64,000 nt of DNA from JBCAXA01 sp038749025 (GCA_038749025.1 JBCDIL010000017.1:9954-73953); one strand, 5' to 3'; numbered from the stretch's first letter, positions 35,153 to 44,246 are shown. Program-made: numbers and translations. Notes: generated by a model not told the origin, from the sequence alone.

Positions 35153-35782
35153 TTAGTGTAATTGTGCAATAGCCCGGTCGGCATCACGGCGATGCCGGCG
35201 TAATAACGCCTCGGCCGCTTCGCGCTTCGCGGCGAGCGTTGCAAGACGCTGATCGACACGGCCGAGCTCTGACTCCAAACGACGAACATCGCCGAGACTG
35301 GCGGTGTAGGCCATGCTTCCGGAAGCGCTAGTGGTCAGCGTTTGTTGCGCCGCCAGCAGCGAACCGTTCACCGACTTACGCAATTTTTGCTGGACGGCTT
35401 GTTCCGCTGCGATGCGTGCCAGATCCACGCGCAACGCGCGTTGTTCCAGGCCGATGGCATGGGCTTTTTGTGCCGCCGGTGAGGGCCGACCGACGCAATA
35501 GTCGCCGATGTCTTCGCCGTCGACACCTCGTTCGAAAGCATTGCGCGGATTGCAATACCGTTCTAAGCCTGCCGCCAGTCCGGCGGCGTAGTGCTTCTCA
35601 GCGGTGGGATTAGGGTCAAGATCGCAGGTGGCGGCATGATGGTCGACCGCCACCAGTGTTCCGCGCCGACCGTCATCCTCGCCGAGGCCGTACCAGTCCC
35701 CTCGCTCGCAAGGCGAATTGGCAGCACAAGCACCCAACCAGACGACCGGTGCCAGTACCGTCGTAATCTGCAACGAACGCAT
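35153..35782 (-). CDS. DUF2799 family lipoprotein
   Basis: A 209-residue lipoprotein with lipobox WLGAC (signal MRSLQITTVLAPVVWLGAC). The mature part begins SPCERGDWYGLGEDDGRRG, the DUF2799 pattern. Three related segments follow: GDWYGLGEDDGRRG, EKHYAAGLAAGLERYCNPRNAFERGVDGEDIGDYC, and a coiled-coil tail (RRLESELGRVDQRLATLAAKREAAEALL). It likely sits at the outer membrane; the role is unknown. ATG 35782 has an excellent AAGGGAG upstream, which fixes the start despite a longer open frame. Confidence 0.88.
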   Translation of the reverse strand: MRSLQITTVLAPVVWLGACAANSPCERGDWYGLGEDDGRRGTLVAVDHHAATCDLDPNPTAEKHYAAGLAAGLERYCNPRNAFERGVDGEDIGDYCVGRPSPAAQKAHAIGLEQRALRVDLARIAAEQAVQQKLRKSVNGSLLAAQQTLTTSASGSMAYTASLGDVRRLESELGRVDQRLATLAAKREAAEALLRRHRRDADRAIAQLH

Positions 35783-35880
35783 ATCGCTCTCCCTTAGTGG
35801 GAAGCGTAGCGTGGCGAATTCGGCAAAACTGTGGACTGGTTCACACTCGCCCAGCCTGTCACAGAACGGTAGCCGCGAAG

Positions 35881-36783
35881 TTAGCTGGCGGACTGGGGGT
35901 CGGCGGTGTTCGCGGGCAGCGCGTTTGCCGCCTTGGCGCGACTTTCCGCCCAGCTCGGGTGAGCAAACAGTGTTTTCCACAACTCGTTGAATGAGCTCGC
36001 CCGTCGAATGTCGCGAACTAGGCCGGGTACCTCGGAAAACCAAACGATCAACGGATTAACGCTGTCGAATGAGCGCTTCAGGCCGAAGCGCGGCGTCTCT
36101 TCCTCGGCTTGGTACGTACCGAAGAGTCGGTCCCAAATGATGAGAATGCCACCGTAGTTTTTATCGAGGTATTTATCGTCACAGCCATGGTGGACCCGGT
36201 GGTTCGATGGCGTATTAAAGACTCCATCGAGAACACCAAGGCGACCGATAAGCTCAGTATGAATCCATGTCTGATAAGCCAGCACCACGACGATACCGAA
36301 GAACACCAGCTCGGCAGGAAAGCCGACGAAGACGAGCGGCAGGTGAACCAACGCGGATACAACGCCTTCGAACGGTCCGAACCGAACGCCGACGGCGATG
36401 TTCATATATCGCGACGAGTGATGCACGGCGTGCTGCGTCCACAGCAGGCGTATCTCGTGGGCGAAGCGGTGCTCCCAGTAGTACAGAAAGTCGCAGGCGA
36501 TAACGGCGGCGATGACCGTGAAGACGTTGATGTCGAATGTCCAGCTGACCACCGTGTCGGCGACAACAACATAGCCGACGTAGGCCAACCCAAGGACGAG
36601 AATCTCGACAACGAGATACGGCACTTGAGTCGAAACACTGGCAATCGCATCGAGAACTGGGCCTTTACTGAGGCGGCGGGACCAGAGCGCAGCGAGGATC
36701 TCGACCGCCAGAATCAACAATCCGATCAAGAAAAACGTGTTATCGATAGCGCTTTGTAGCGCTTCGAGGACAACAGCGGTCAT
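35881..36783 (-). CDS. Sterol desaturase / fatty-acid hydroxylase family protein
   Basis: A 300-residue integral membrane di-iron enzyme of the fatty acid hydroxylase superfamily. Three histidine clusters expected for the metal site are present: HRFAH, QHAVHHSS, and HRVHHGCDDKYLDKNYGG. Several membrane helices lie in the N-terminal half. It probably hydroxylates or desaturates a lipid; the substrate (sterol-like, fatty acid or carotenoid) is unknown. ATG 36783 overlaps the stop of the TetR gene by 4 bases, so the regulator is likely to control this enzyme and itself. Confidence 0.92.
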   Translation of the reverse strand: MTAVVLEALQSAIDNTFFLIGLLILAVEILAALWSRRLSKGPVLDAIASVSTQVPYLVVEILVLGLAYVGYVVVADTVVSWTFDINVFTVIAAVIACDFLYYWEHRFAHEIRLLWTQHAVHHSSRYMNIAVGVRFGPFEGVVSALVHLPLVFVGFPAELVFFGIVVVLAYQTWIHTELIGRLGVLDGVFNTPSNHRVHHGCDDKYLDKNYGGILIIWDRLFGTYQAEEETPRFGLKRSFDSVNPLIVWFSEVPGLVRDIRRASSFNELWKTLFAHPSWAESRAKAANALPANTADPQSAS

Positions 36784-37334
36784 TGTGACGCTCCGACGCC
36801 GTGGGCGAATGTTTGCCAAGCCGCATCGGCCGCTTGCGTCGGTACCAGCTCTTGCTCACGAACGGCTTCCCAAGCGGCGTACAACAAGTAATCGTAGGCA
36901 CGAATAACCCAAACGGTGGGCAGCGAGGGGGCGATATGGCCGTCACTTTTGGCCGCGTCGACCAAATCGACCATCTCCCGCTGTTGGCGCTCGAACTCGG
37001 CCTGCACAGTCGCGTCGGTAATCACCGCTTCGTGGGCAAGAAAACCGTGTCGGTCGCCGAGTGGGATCAACGCCAGTAAGCAATCTTTGAGCGTCGCGAA
37101 GGCCGATACCGAATGCTGACAAGCGACGTCAACGGCAGCATCCATTTCTGCAATGGCTTGTGTTGCGAGCCTCTGGACGAGTAGTTCCCGCGATGGAAAG
37201 TAGCGATGTAAGGTCGCGCGAGTAACGCCAGCGGCTGCGGCTACGTCGGCGAGATTGGCACCGGGATTGCGACTGAAGACCTGAAAGCCAGCGTCCAAAA
37301 GCGCATCGACGGTCGTTTGCGATGATGTAGTCAT
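36780..37334 (-). CDS. TetR-family regulator
   Basis: A repressor of 184 residues with an N-terminal helix-turn-helix (ALLDAGFQVFSRNPGANLADVAAAAGVTRATLHRYFPSRELLVQRL) and a helical ligand-binding C-terminal domain. I chose ATG 37334; an upstream ATG at 37352 would add MRQNSL but lies in the operator. A perfect inverted repeat covers the start region. It is coupled to the downstream sterol-desaturase-like gene, so a lipid or lipophilic effector may relieve repression. Confidence 0.88.
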   Translation of the reverse strand: MTTSSQTTVDALLDAGFQVFSRNPGANLADVAAAAGVTRATLHRYFPSRELLVQRLATQAIAEMDAAVDVACQHSVSAFATLKDCLLALIPLGDRHGFLAHEAVITDATVQAEFERQQREMVDLVDAAKSDGHIAPSLPTVWVIRAYDYLLYAAWEAVREQELVPTQAADAAWQTFAHGVGASQ

Positions 37335-37352
37335 GAGACTATTTTGTCTCAT
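37333..37352 (-). promoter_or_regulatory. Palindromic operator over the tetR start
   Basis: ATGAGAC and GTCTCAT form a perfect 7-base inverted repeat with a 6-base spacer. It overlaps the likely -10 box and the start codon of the TetR gene, as expected for autorepression. A related GTCTCT lies near 37390. Confidence 0.65.
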
Positions 37353-37370
37353 TCTTTACATTTTTGTCAA
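37341..37370 (-). promoter_or_regulatory. Promoter of the tetR-hydroxylase pair
   Basis: On the minus strand a perfect TTGACA (37370-37365) is followed after 18 bases by CAAAAT (37346-37341). The -10 box ends six bases before ATG 37334, so transcription is predicted to begin at or very near the start codon, which would make the mRNA leaderless. Confidence 0.55.
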
Positions 37371-37416
37371 CTTAATCAGGAAATAACCTGTCTCTGAATG
37401 CCTAAGTCACTGTTTT

Positions 37417-38796
37417 TTAGGGTAACGGTGCCGTGACATCGCCAATTTGCACGTCAACTTGTCCCGCCGTATCGCTGTCGAAAACGTAGACTTCGTAAAC
37501 ACGACCGCGTAGCCAGGTTACCGGGATAGGTCCACCAACGATCGTTGTATCGATCGTATCGGCGTCGTTGTCGTTCTCCACAAACGTCAGCTCGAAGTCG
37601 CCTTCCTGCAGCAACGAGGTCAACTCGAAGCCGGAAACCGGCAGCTGCGACTGCAACGGGTTGATGTCATCGTCAGTGATGTCAGTGCCCGGAGCCGTCA
37701 GGTAAACATCGAGCAGTGGGAACGTGGCCGCCGCGTTGCGAATACGAAAACGCGCACGGGATGAAATGCCCCGATTATCCTCGGCGTAGACCGCCGTCGT
37801 TACCGACCCGGTTGGCCCAGCGATGACTTGGGTCTGGAAGGCACCGTTCACCAGGGCCGGCGTTACGTCAGACTCGATAACGCCGGTATTACCCGCGGGC
37901 GTCACCTGCAACTGCGTTTGCCCGCCCGCTACATCGACGTAATCGGTAATGCCTCGCGCCGCCACGTTACCGTGCACGGGCGCGCCAAAATCAGCGTTTG
38001 CATAGACGTCGACCGGCCCGATCGTTACCGCGCCATTGACGAGGCGCAGCGACGATGTCGCGCTGGAATCTTCAAATAGCACCGGCGTCGCACTGGTGCG
38101 GTTTAACGCGTTGGCCCGCAACGGGGAGCGAGTCGTGCCGGCACCCGCCAAGATAGCGATCACCGAACTCTCCGCGTCGGTCGGCGAAAACACCGGCGTC
38201 TGATACAACACGGTTATCGGGTCACCCACCGGAGTAGCCGTCACGCGATACTGACCAGCGGCCAGCAAAAACGGTGTGCCGATCTCTTTAAACGCCAGCG
38301 TCTCGCGAGGGGTCGCGGCCATCAGGTCCGCACCGTCCGCTTCGATATAGATATCGACCGGCGCTGCCCCTCGAGCCGCGTGCAACAGCACGATCTCGGT
38401 ATTGCCTGTCTCGACTTCGGTTAGCGGTAACTCGTACTGAGTGAACGCGGGTTCCGGGCCATCGTCAAAGAGCACCAATAACAACTCATTGGGGGCCGTC
38501 ACTCGGCGCTCTTCGGAGATGATGCGGATCAAGCCGGTCGGTGTATCGGGGTTCGCGATCTCGGCATTGATCGTGTACGGGCCTTCATCGGCAACGAAGG
38601 TGGCACTCGACCCACCGTATCCAAAAGCACCTTGGGTGAACTCGACCGTCAGAAAGTCAACGGAACCAACGGAGGGCGCTGCGTGGATAAAACGAATAGC
38701 GCCATCGGGTGGATCTTCAGGCGTATTGCCGGTGCAGGCACCGACAAGTGCTGCGGCGCCAAGGACAAATGCAAAACGGAAATTCGGGTCGAACAT
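37417..38796 (-). CDS. DUF4397 domain lipoprotein
   Basis: A 459-residue envelope lipoprotein with signal and lipobox (VLGAAALVGAC). DUF4397 repeats follow: IRFIHAAPSVGSVDFLTV near the start, LRLVNGAVTIGPVDVYA in the middle and RIRNAAATFPLLDVYL late, three related modules each beginning with an R-x-x-(H/N)-x-A core and a V-D-V/F strand. Such beta-rich proteins are usually surface or periplasmic and of unknown function. The gene stands alone between tetR and the DUF2007 gene, all on the minus strand. ATG 38796 is used. Confidence 0.88.
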   Translation of the reverse strand: MFDPNFRFAFVLGAAALVGACTGNTPEDPPDGAIRFIHAAPSVGSVDFLTVEFTQGAFGYGGSSATFVADEGPYTINAEIANPDTPTGLIRIISEERRVTAPNELLLVLFDDGPEPAFTQYELPLTEVETGNTEIVLLHAARGAAPVDIYIEADGADLMAATPRETLAFKEIGTPFLLAAGQYRVTATPVGDPITVLYQTPVFSPTDAESSVIAILAGAGTTRSPLRANALNRTSATPVLFEDSSATSSLRLVNGAVTIGPVDVYANADFGAPVHGNVAARGITDYVDVAGGQTQLQVTPAGNTGVIESDVTPALVNGAFQTQVIAGPTGSVTTAVYAEDNRGISSRARFRIRNAAATFPLLDVYLTAPGTDITDDDINPLQSQLPVSGFELTSLLQEGDFELTFVENDNDADTIDTTIVGGPIPVTWLRGRVYEVYVFDSDTAGQVDVQIGDVTAPLP

Positions 38797-38865
38797 AAGA
38801 CTGGGCTGCCGCCGAGGTAAGTCATCAATTGTACCTCGAAGTCGACCGCCGGCGCGGCGGCAAGT

Positions 38866-39201
38866 TCACGCCGGTGCGCTGGCCCCGCAGTTCCAGCAGA
38901 GGTGAAACTGCGCTTCGTTGTCGCTGCCGCAATGCTCACATCGCCACGCGGGGCCGCTAGGCGTGCCGCCAGCAATGTAATCGGCGACGAGTTGTGTTGC
39001 CTTTGTAACGTCAGCCACGTTGATCAACCAAAGCTCTGGCCACGCCGAAATAGGCGGCAGCTCACCGGCGATTGAGCCAAGGTGCTCGTTACGCAGTTCC
39101 GTTTCTATCCCTGCCGCTGCCAATACGTTTCTTACCAGTGCAACCTGAGTCAGCGTCTCTGCCGAGTAAACGCGCAGCGGTTGCTCTCGGTCGTTAAACA
39201 C
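38866..39201 (-). CDS. DUF2007 protein with C-terminal zinc ribbon
   Basis: A 111-residue protein with a DUF2007 signal-transduction-like domain (LRVYSAETLTQVALVRNVLAAAGIETELRNEHLGSIAGELPP, WPELWL) followed by a zinc ribbon (CEHCG...CWNCG, four Cys). GTG 39201 overlaps the trpA stop by 8 bases; an alternative GTG is at 39231, and no clear ribosome-binding site is seen, so the start is uncertain. It is the last gene after trpA and probably translated through coupling. Its role in tryptophan synthesis, if any, is not known. Confidence 0.8.
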   Translation of the reverse strand: MFNDREQPLRVYSAETLTQVALVRNVLAAAGIETELRNEHLGSIAGELPPISAWPELWLINVADVTKATQLVADYIAGGTPSGPAWRCEHCGSDNEAQFHLCWNCGASAPA

Positions 39202-39976
39202 GGGTGGCGCGTAAACCCGCGAGAAACGCACCGATATCGTCGCCGCGCTCCTGCGCCTCGATGAGCGCTGAACCAACGACGGCACCGTTGACGTGCTGTC
39301 CGACGGCCGCGACGTCGGTCGATGCGCGAATCCCAAAACCGGCGCATACCGGCTTCTCGCCCGCAACGCGCATCAGTCGGGCGAGGTAATCGGTGGTCTC
39401 AGCCGGTAGACCGTTGGCGCCACCGGTAATACCACGCACAGTCACGGCGTAAACGAAACCGTCGCTCGCGGCGACCAATTCATGTTGCCGCTGCTCCGGG
39501 GTTGCGGGAGTCACCAGTTGGATCAACGCGAGGCCTGCATCACGAAACGCCGCGTGCACTGGGGCCGATTCTTCCAGCGGCAGATCCGGGACGATGAACC
39601 CGGCGACACCCGCTGCCGCGGCTACCTCGCCCAACGGCTCAAGCCCGTACGCTAGCAGCGGGTTCAGGTAGGACATCAACACGATCGGCGCCGTGACTCG
39701 GTCACCGAGTTCGCCGAGCGACGCCAATATCCACGTCAGGCTCGCACCGTTCGCGATCGCATGATGGCTCGAGCGCTGAATCGTCGGTCCGTCGGCCATC
39801 GGGTCGCTGAACGGCACACCGATCTCAACCACATCGGCACGCTCAGTGATGGTAAGCAACGTCTCTGCGAACGCCTCGCAGGACGGGTAGCCGGCCGTGA
39901 AGAACGGGACCAACGCCGTTTCACCCCGTTCGTTCGCCGCGTTGATCGCGGCGCTGATTCGTTCCGCCCCAGTCAC
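39194..39976 (-). CDS. trpA: Tryptophan synthase alpha subunit
   Basis: Cleaves indole-3-glycerol phosphate to indole and glyceraldehyde-3-phosphate. The catalytic Glu and Asp are in VVEIGVPFSDPMADGPTIQ; PLLAYG and FIVPDLPLEE, VRGITGG and VCAGFGIR are conserved. The 260-residue TIM barrel is of normal length. ATG 39976 overlaps trpB by 4 bases, so the two subunits are coupled. It is the sixth of the seven main trp genes to be followed by the DUF2007 gene. Confidence 0.97.
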   Translation of the reverse strand: MTGAERISAAINAANERGETALVPFFTAGYPSCEAFAETLLTITERADVVEIGVPFSDPMADGPTIQRSSHHAIANGASLTWILASLGELGDRVTAPIVLMSYLNPLLAYGLEPLGEVAAAAGVAGFIVPDLPLEESAPVHAAFRDAGLALIQLVTPATPEQRQHELVAASDGFVYAVTVRGITGGANGLPAETTDYLARLMRVAGEKPVCAGFGIRASTDVAAVGQHVNGAVVGSALIEAQERGDDIGAFLAGLRATRV

Positions 39977-41217
39977 GCGATGTCTCCGATTGTCGTCGCC
40001 GGATATTGGGTGAGTGTCGGCATGTCTTTGTCACCGCGACCCGAATTACCGATCAAAATTCGCGCGCCACGGTTGGCTTTAGCAAACTCGCCAGCCGCCG
40101 AGAAGGCGTGCGCCGTCTCGAGCGCTGTCAAGATACCCTCGGTCCGGCACAATTCCTCAAGTGCCGCCAAGGCTGGTCCGTCCTCGGCGGACACATAACG
40201 TACCCGGCCGCAGGCTTGTAAAAACGCATGTTCAGGCCCAACACCAGAATAGTCGAGTCCCGCCGATATCGAGTGGGTTTCCTGCACTTGGCCGTCACCG
40301 TCTTGCAGGATGATCGTGTAGCAACCCTGCAGAACGCCGGGGCGGCCGGTCGCAAGGGTGGCCGAGTTGTCGCCTAGGCCAGGGCCACGACCGCCGGCCT
40401 CCACACCGACGATTTGAACATCCCGATCACCGAGGAACGGGTGAAACAGACCGATCGCGTTCGAACCGCCGCCGACACAGGCGAAGACCGCATCCGGCAA
40501 GCCGCCAACCGCCACCATTTGTTCCCGCGCCTCCTCGCCGATCACCCGTTGCAACTCGCGAACGAGGTAGGGGTATGGGCTTGGCCCGACCGCGGAGCCG
40601 AGTAAGTAATAGGTGCCCTCCGGGTCGGATACCCAGTCGCGAAGGGCCTCATCGATCGCCGCTCGTAAGGTGCGATCGCCGGTCTCAACCGCCATCACCT
40701 CAGCGCCGAGTCGGCGCATGCGGTCAACATTGGGTGATTGCCGAACTATATCCTCGGCACCCATATAGACGCGACACGGCAAACCGATCCGGGCACACGC
40801 GGCCGCCGATGCAACACCGTGTTGGCCCGCGCCAGTCTCGGCGATAACACGCTTAGCGCCGAGGCGCTTCGCGAGCAGCGCCTGGCCCACGGCGTTGTTG
40901 ATCTTGTGGGCGCCCGTGTGCGCCAAATCTTCACGTTTTAGAAAGACCTCGGCACCCCATCGCTCACTGAGACGCGCCGCATAACTAAGGGCCGTCGGTC
41001 GGCCAACCCAATCCTTCAGCTCTGCGCGGTACGCGGCCTGAAAGCTAGGATCCGGTAAATAGGTCCGCACCCCATGATCGAGACGCTCGAGCGCCGGTAC
41101 GAGTGTCTCGGGAACGTAGCGACCCCCAAACGGGCCAAACCGGCCGCGCGCATCGGGTAGCTCGCCCGCAAGCAACTGAGCGAATGCCGTGTCGTAGTTT
41201 ACGTCGTCGGCCAACAC
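39973..41217 (-). CDS. trpB: Tryptophan synthase beta subunit
   Basis: A pyridoxal-phosphate enzyme that joins indole and serine. The PLP lysine is in HTGAHKINNA and the phosphate-binding loop in CVGGGSNAIG; FGPFGGRYVPETL at the N-terminus and GAGQHGVA are standard. Length is 414 residues. GTG 41217 has GGAGG about nine bases upstream, lying in the last codons of trpF; the frame is open further upstream to 41427, but that is a trpF shadow. It is coupled to trpA. Confidence 0.97.
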   Translation of the reverse strand: MLADDVNYDTAFAQLLAGELPDARGRFGPFGGRYVPETLVPALERLDHGVRTYLPDPSFQAAYRAELKDWVGRPTALSYAARLSERWGAEVFLKREDLAHTGAHKINNAVGQALLAKRLGAKRVIAETGAGQHGVASAAACARIGLPCRVYMGAEDIVRQSPNVDRMRRLGAEVMAVETGDRTLRAAIDEALRDWVSDPEGTYYLLGSAVGPSPYPYLVRELQRVIGEEAREQMVAVGGLPDAVFACVGGGSNAIGLFHPFLGDRDVQIVGVEAGGRGPGLGDNSATLATGRPGVLQGCYTIILQDGDGQVQETHSISAGLDYSGVGPEHAFLQACGRVRYVSAEDGPALAALEELCRTEGILTALETAHAFSAAGEFAKANRGARILIGNSGRGDKDMPTLTQYPATTIGDIA

Positions 41218-41222
41218 CAGAC

Positions 41223-41819
41223 CTATCCTCCAAATTCGCGGCGCGCTGCCGCTACAAAAGCATGAATGCGTTGCGGGTCTTTGACACCCGGCAGAGCTTC
41301 GACACCACTGGATACATCGACCCCCGCTGGCTGCACCGCATCGATGGCGGCCGCCACATTGTCCGGATCGAGGCCACCCGCGAGTACCACGGCCGTATCG
41401 GCGGCGAGCTTGCTGGCGGCGTGCCAATCGGCTCTCCCACCGCTGCCACTAGCGTCGCTCTCGTAGAGCAGCGCGGCCGGTAATTCAGCCGCATCGGGCG
41501 GGGCAGAATCACGGTAGACCGGCAATCGGCGAACAGCCACCGGTACATCCATTGCGGCAAAATCAAGGGCATCGGTCTGCACGATATCCGGTTCGAAACC
41601 GTCGATAACCGCGCGCGCGGCGGCGGCGGTTGGATGGCGCATCACCGCGACGATGTCGACACTACCGCGGGCTGGCTTCGCTAGCGCCTTAGCTTGGGCA
41701 ACGCCGACTTCTCTGACCGAGGGCGCGAACACGAAACCGATCGCATCAGCACCCGCCGCCAACGCCGCCGCCACATCGGCTGGTCCGGTCATGCCGCAGA
41801 TCTTGACCCACCGTTTCAC
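41223..41819 (-). CDS. trpF: Phosphoribosylanthranilate isomerase
   Basis: Isomerises phosphoribosylanthranilate in the fourth tryptophan step. The N-terminal KICGMTGPADVAAALAAGADAIGFVFAPSVREV is typical, and the catalytic Cys is in KICGMT and the Asp in GGLDPDNVAAAI. The 198-residue length is normal. ATG 41819 overlaps the trpC stop by 4 bases. Unlike in enterics, trpC and trpF are separate here. Confidence 0.96.
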   Translation of the reverse strand: MKRWVKICGMTGPADVAAALAAGADAIGFVFAPSVREVGVAQAKALAKPARGSVDIVAVMRHPTAAAARAVIDGFEPDIVQTDALDFAAMDVPVAVRRLPVYRDSAPPDAAELPAALLYESDASGSGGRADWHAASKLAADTAVVLAGGLDPDNVAAAIDAVQPAGVDVSSGVEALPGVKDPQRIHAFVAAARREFGG

Positions 41820-42616
41820 GGGCCAGTCTCAAGAGCGGCGCTGCGCAGCGCCTGCAGCAGCTGGGTCGGGTCTGCGGCGCGCATTAAGGCGGTACCGATC
41901 AAGGCTCCCTGGTAGCCGGCGGCTTTCGCATCGATGGCGTCGTCTGGCGTTTTAATGCCGCTTTCAGCGATGGTGACCACATCGGTCGGCAGTAACGCCG
42001 CGAGCGTGTTTAGACGAGTCGGGTCGACCGCCAACGTTCGTAAGTCGCGACTGTTGACCCCGTAAAGCACTTGGCGGTTGCTAATCGCCGCCTCAATTGT
42101 AGGCACGTTCCGAAGCGTGATAAGCCGCGCGATGTCGTCAGCATCGAAGGCCTCAAGCAACACAAACAACGAACGCTCGATCGCGCCGAGCGTTAACGCG
42201 CGCAAAGTCTCGTCATCGAGCATAGCAGCGATCAGCAAAACGCCGCTGGCACGGGCTGAGCACGCTTCGTCCAGCTGGCGAGCGTCGGTCAAAAAGTCCT
42301 TGCGCATAACCGGCGTCGTCGGCAGCGCGGTCGCGATCGCCTCAAGGTCAGCTAGCGAGCCGCCAAAGCGGCTTGGCTCCGTCAATACGGAGATAGCTGC
42401 CGCGCCACCGTCGACGTAGCGTTGCGCGCGTACCGCGATATCGTCACGGCTGCCGAGCTCGCCCTCAGCCGGCGACACGCGCTTGATCTCGGCGATCACA
42501 GCGAATGGGTCGTCGGGAAACGCGATCGGCGTGTGGGCCGGCGCCTTGACACGCTCCGGTAACTCGGCCGCGCGCGCTCGACTTGCCTGCGCCATGTTTA
42601 CAAGAAAATCGCTCAT
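41816..42616 (-). CDS. trpC: Indole-3-glycerol phosphate synthase
   Basis: Closes the indole ring from carboxyphenylamino-deoxyribulose phosphate. Visible catalytic elements are AEIKRVSP, VMRKDFL, LLEAFD, GVNSRDL and TIAESGI in a TIM barrel of 266 residues. The SPS tripeptide usual after AEIKR is SPA here, a minor deviation. It overlaps trpD and trpF by 4 bases each. Confidence 0.96.
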   Translation of the reverse strand: MSDFLVNMAQASRARAAELPERVKAPAHTPIAFPDDPFAVIAEIKRVSPAEGELGSRDDIAVRAQRYVDGGAAAISVLTEPSRFGGSLADLEAIATALPTTPVMRKDFLTDARQLDEACSARASGVLLIAAMLDDETLRALTLGAIERSLFVLLEAFDADDIARLITLRNVPTIEAAISNRQVLYGVNSRDLRTLAVDPTRLNTLAALLPTDVVTIAESGIKTPDDAIDAKAAGYQGALIGTALMRAADPTQLLQALRSAALETGP

Positions 42617-43644
42617 TCGCGATTCGCGTCGAAGTCGGCCAATTTCGCTAACAGCCGCGCCGCATCGCCGTTATCGATAGCGCTAGCCGCTCGCGTCACG
42701 CCCTCGCGTGGCGAATCAACCAGGCCTGCCACTTCCAGCGCCAAGGATGTCGCCATTAACAAGGCATCGCGATGCGGGCCGTAATCCTCACCGTTCAAGA
42801 CACGCTGCAGCGCGGCCGCGTTCTGGGCGGCATCACCACCGGCCAGGTGCTCGGCGGAGCAGCGGCCAAGGCCGTAGTCTTCGGGCGTTCTTTCGCTTTC
42901 GCGAACCTCACCGTCGGCAACGTCGAGTAACAGGAAACTGCCGACCGGCGTCGCCTCATCCCAACCGGGTTCCCCGTGAATAACGAACGAGCGCTTCGCC
43001 GGCAAGCCGGCGAGCGTGGCAGCCAGTAATCGCGCCACGTCGGCCGAAAAAGCACCGATGACGTTGTACGGAGGCGTCGCCGGATTGGTCAGCGGACCGA
43101 GTAGATTGAAGACCGTCCGTACACCCATGGCTGCGCGGATCGGAGCGATGGCTTTCATGGCCGGATGAAACGCCGGCGCGAAAAAGAACGTAAAGCCAGT
43201 CTCAGTCAGACAACGAGCGGCGTCGGCCGGCGGTAGTGGCAACGTGAGCCCCAGTGCTTCTAGTACATCGGCGCTGCCCGACTGGCTGGATACCGATCGG
43301 TTACCGTGTTTTGCCACCGGTAAGCCCGCCGCCGCGGTTAGTAGGGCCGCACCGGTCGACAGATTGTACGTGCCAGAGCCGTCGCCGCCGGTACCTACGA
43401 TATCGATACAATCAAGCCCGTCGGGCAACTCGGGCACGCGAGCCAAGGCGCGCATCGCTTGGGCAAAGCCGCGAATCTCGTCGGCCGTTTCGCCCTTGCT
43501 GCGAAGTGCCGCCAGCAGAGCGCCTGCTCGCGGTGCCGGCAGCGATTCGTCGGTGAGACTGTGCATCAGCTCACGGGCCGCCGTTTCCGATAGCGACTGC
43601 CCATTCAGCAGCGCCTCTAGCCAATCGCGGGTCGGCTCGCTCAT
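42613..43644 (-). CDS. trpD: Anthranilate phosphoribosyltransferase
   Basis: Transfers phosphoribose from PRPP to anthranilate. The phosphate-binding loop is GTGGDGSGTYNLST, and KHGNRSVSSQSGSADVLEALG and FNLLGPLTNPA are characteristic. Its 343 residues match monofunctional TrpD. ATG 43644 overlaps the trpG stop by 4 bases. Confidence 0.97.
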   Translation of the reverse strand: MSEPTRDWLEALLNGQSLSETAARELMHSLTDESLPAPRAGALLAALRSKGETADEIRGFAQAMRALARVPELPDGLDCIDIVGTGGDGSGTYNLSTGAALLTAAAGLPVAKHGNRSVSSQSGSADVLEALGLTLPLPPADAARCLTETGFTFFFAPAFHPAMKAIAPIRAAMGVRTVFNLLGPLTNPATPPYNVIGAFSADVARLLAATLAGLPAKRSFVIHGEPGWDEATPVGSFLLLDVADGEVRESERTPEDYGLGRCSAEHLAGGDAAQNAAALQRVLNGEDYGPHRDALLMATSLALEVAGLVDSPREGVTRAASAIDNGDAARLLAKLADFDANRE

Positions 43645-44246
43645 CGCATCGCTCCAGTGAGGAAGTTGCCCATCAATGTATCGCCTTCCGGGGTCAGGAC
43701 GCTCTCCGGATGAAACTGCACACCGGCAAGCGGCAGATCTCGATGCCGTACCGCCATTAACTCACCAGCATCGGTCGTCGCCGTACTGATGAGCTCGGTT
43801 GGCAAGGCATCCGCCTCTGCACACAGACTGTGGTAGCGACCCACTTGCATCGGATTTTGAATGCCTGCGAACAGCTGTTGCTCATCGTGTGACGCGAGCG
43901 ATGTCTTGCCGTGCATCAAGCGCGGCGCCTGCACGATCTCACCACCAAAGTGTTGCACGATACATTGGTGACCAAGGCATACGCCAAGCAGAGGAATTTT
44001 GTCAGCAAACGCGCCGATCATGGCCAGCGATACACCAGCGTCTTCGGGGCGTCCGGGGCCAGGTGAAACGACAAGATGGGTCGGGCCCAGCTCGTGAGCG
44101 GTCTCAGTATCGATCTCGTCGTTTCGATACACCCACACTTCGGCACCGAGCGCGGCAAACGCCTGGACAAGGTTAAACGTGAACGAATCGTAGTTATCGA
44201 TCATCAATAAACGCGGCGCACCGGTCGCGGCGGCAAAGTGCTGCAT
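43641..44246 (-). CDS. trpG: Anthranilate synthase glutamine amidotransferase
   Basis: The class I glutamine amidotransferase subunit that supplies ammonia to TrpE. The catalytic triad is in GVCLGHQ (Cys) and the C-terminal FHPESVLT (His and Glu), and the N-terminus MIDNYDSFTFNLVQAF is characteristic. GTG 44249 and ATG 44246 are adjacent starts; GGAGG upstream has better spacing for the ATG, which shares one base with the trpE stop. 201 residues, separate from TrpD. Confidence 0.95.
   Translation of the reverse strand: MQHFAAATGAPRLLMIDNYDSFTFNLVQAFAALGAEVWVYRNDEIDTETAHELGPTHLVVSPGPGRPEDAGVSLAMIGAFADKIPLLGVCLGHQCIVQHFGGEIVQAPRLMHGKTSLASHDEQQLFAGIQNPMQVGRYHSLCAEADALPTELISTATTDAGELMAVRHRDLPLAGVQFHPESVLTPEGDTLMGNFLTGAMR

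Noticed and set aside
36109..36759. A 216-codon plus-strand frame opposite the sterol-desaturase-like gene
   Set aside because: The opposite strand has three conserved His clusters and coupled neighbours, so this frame is a shadow.
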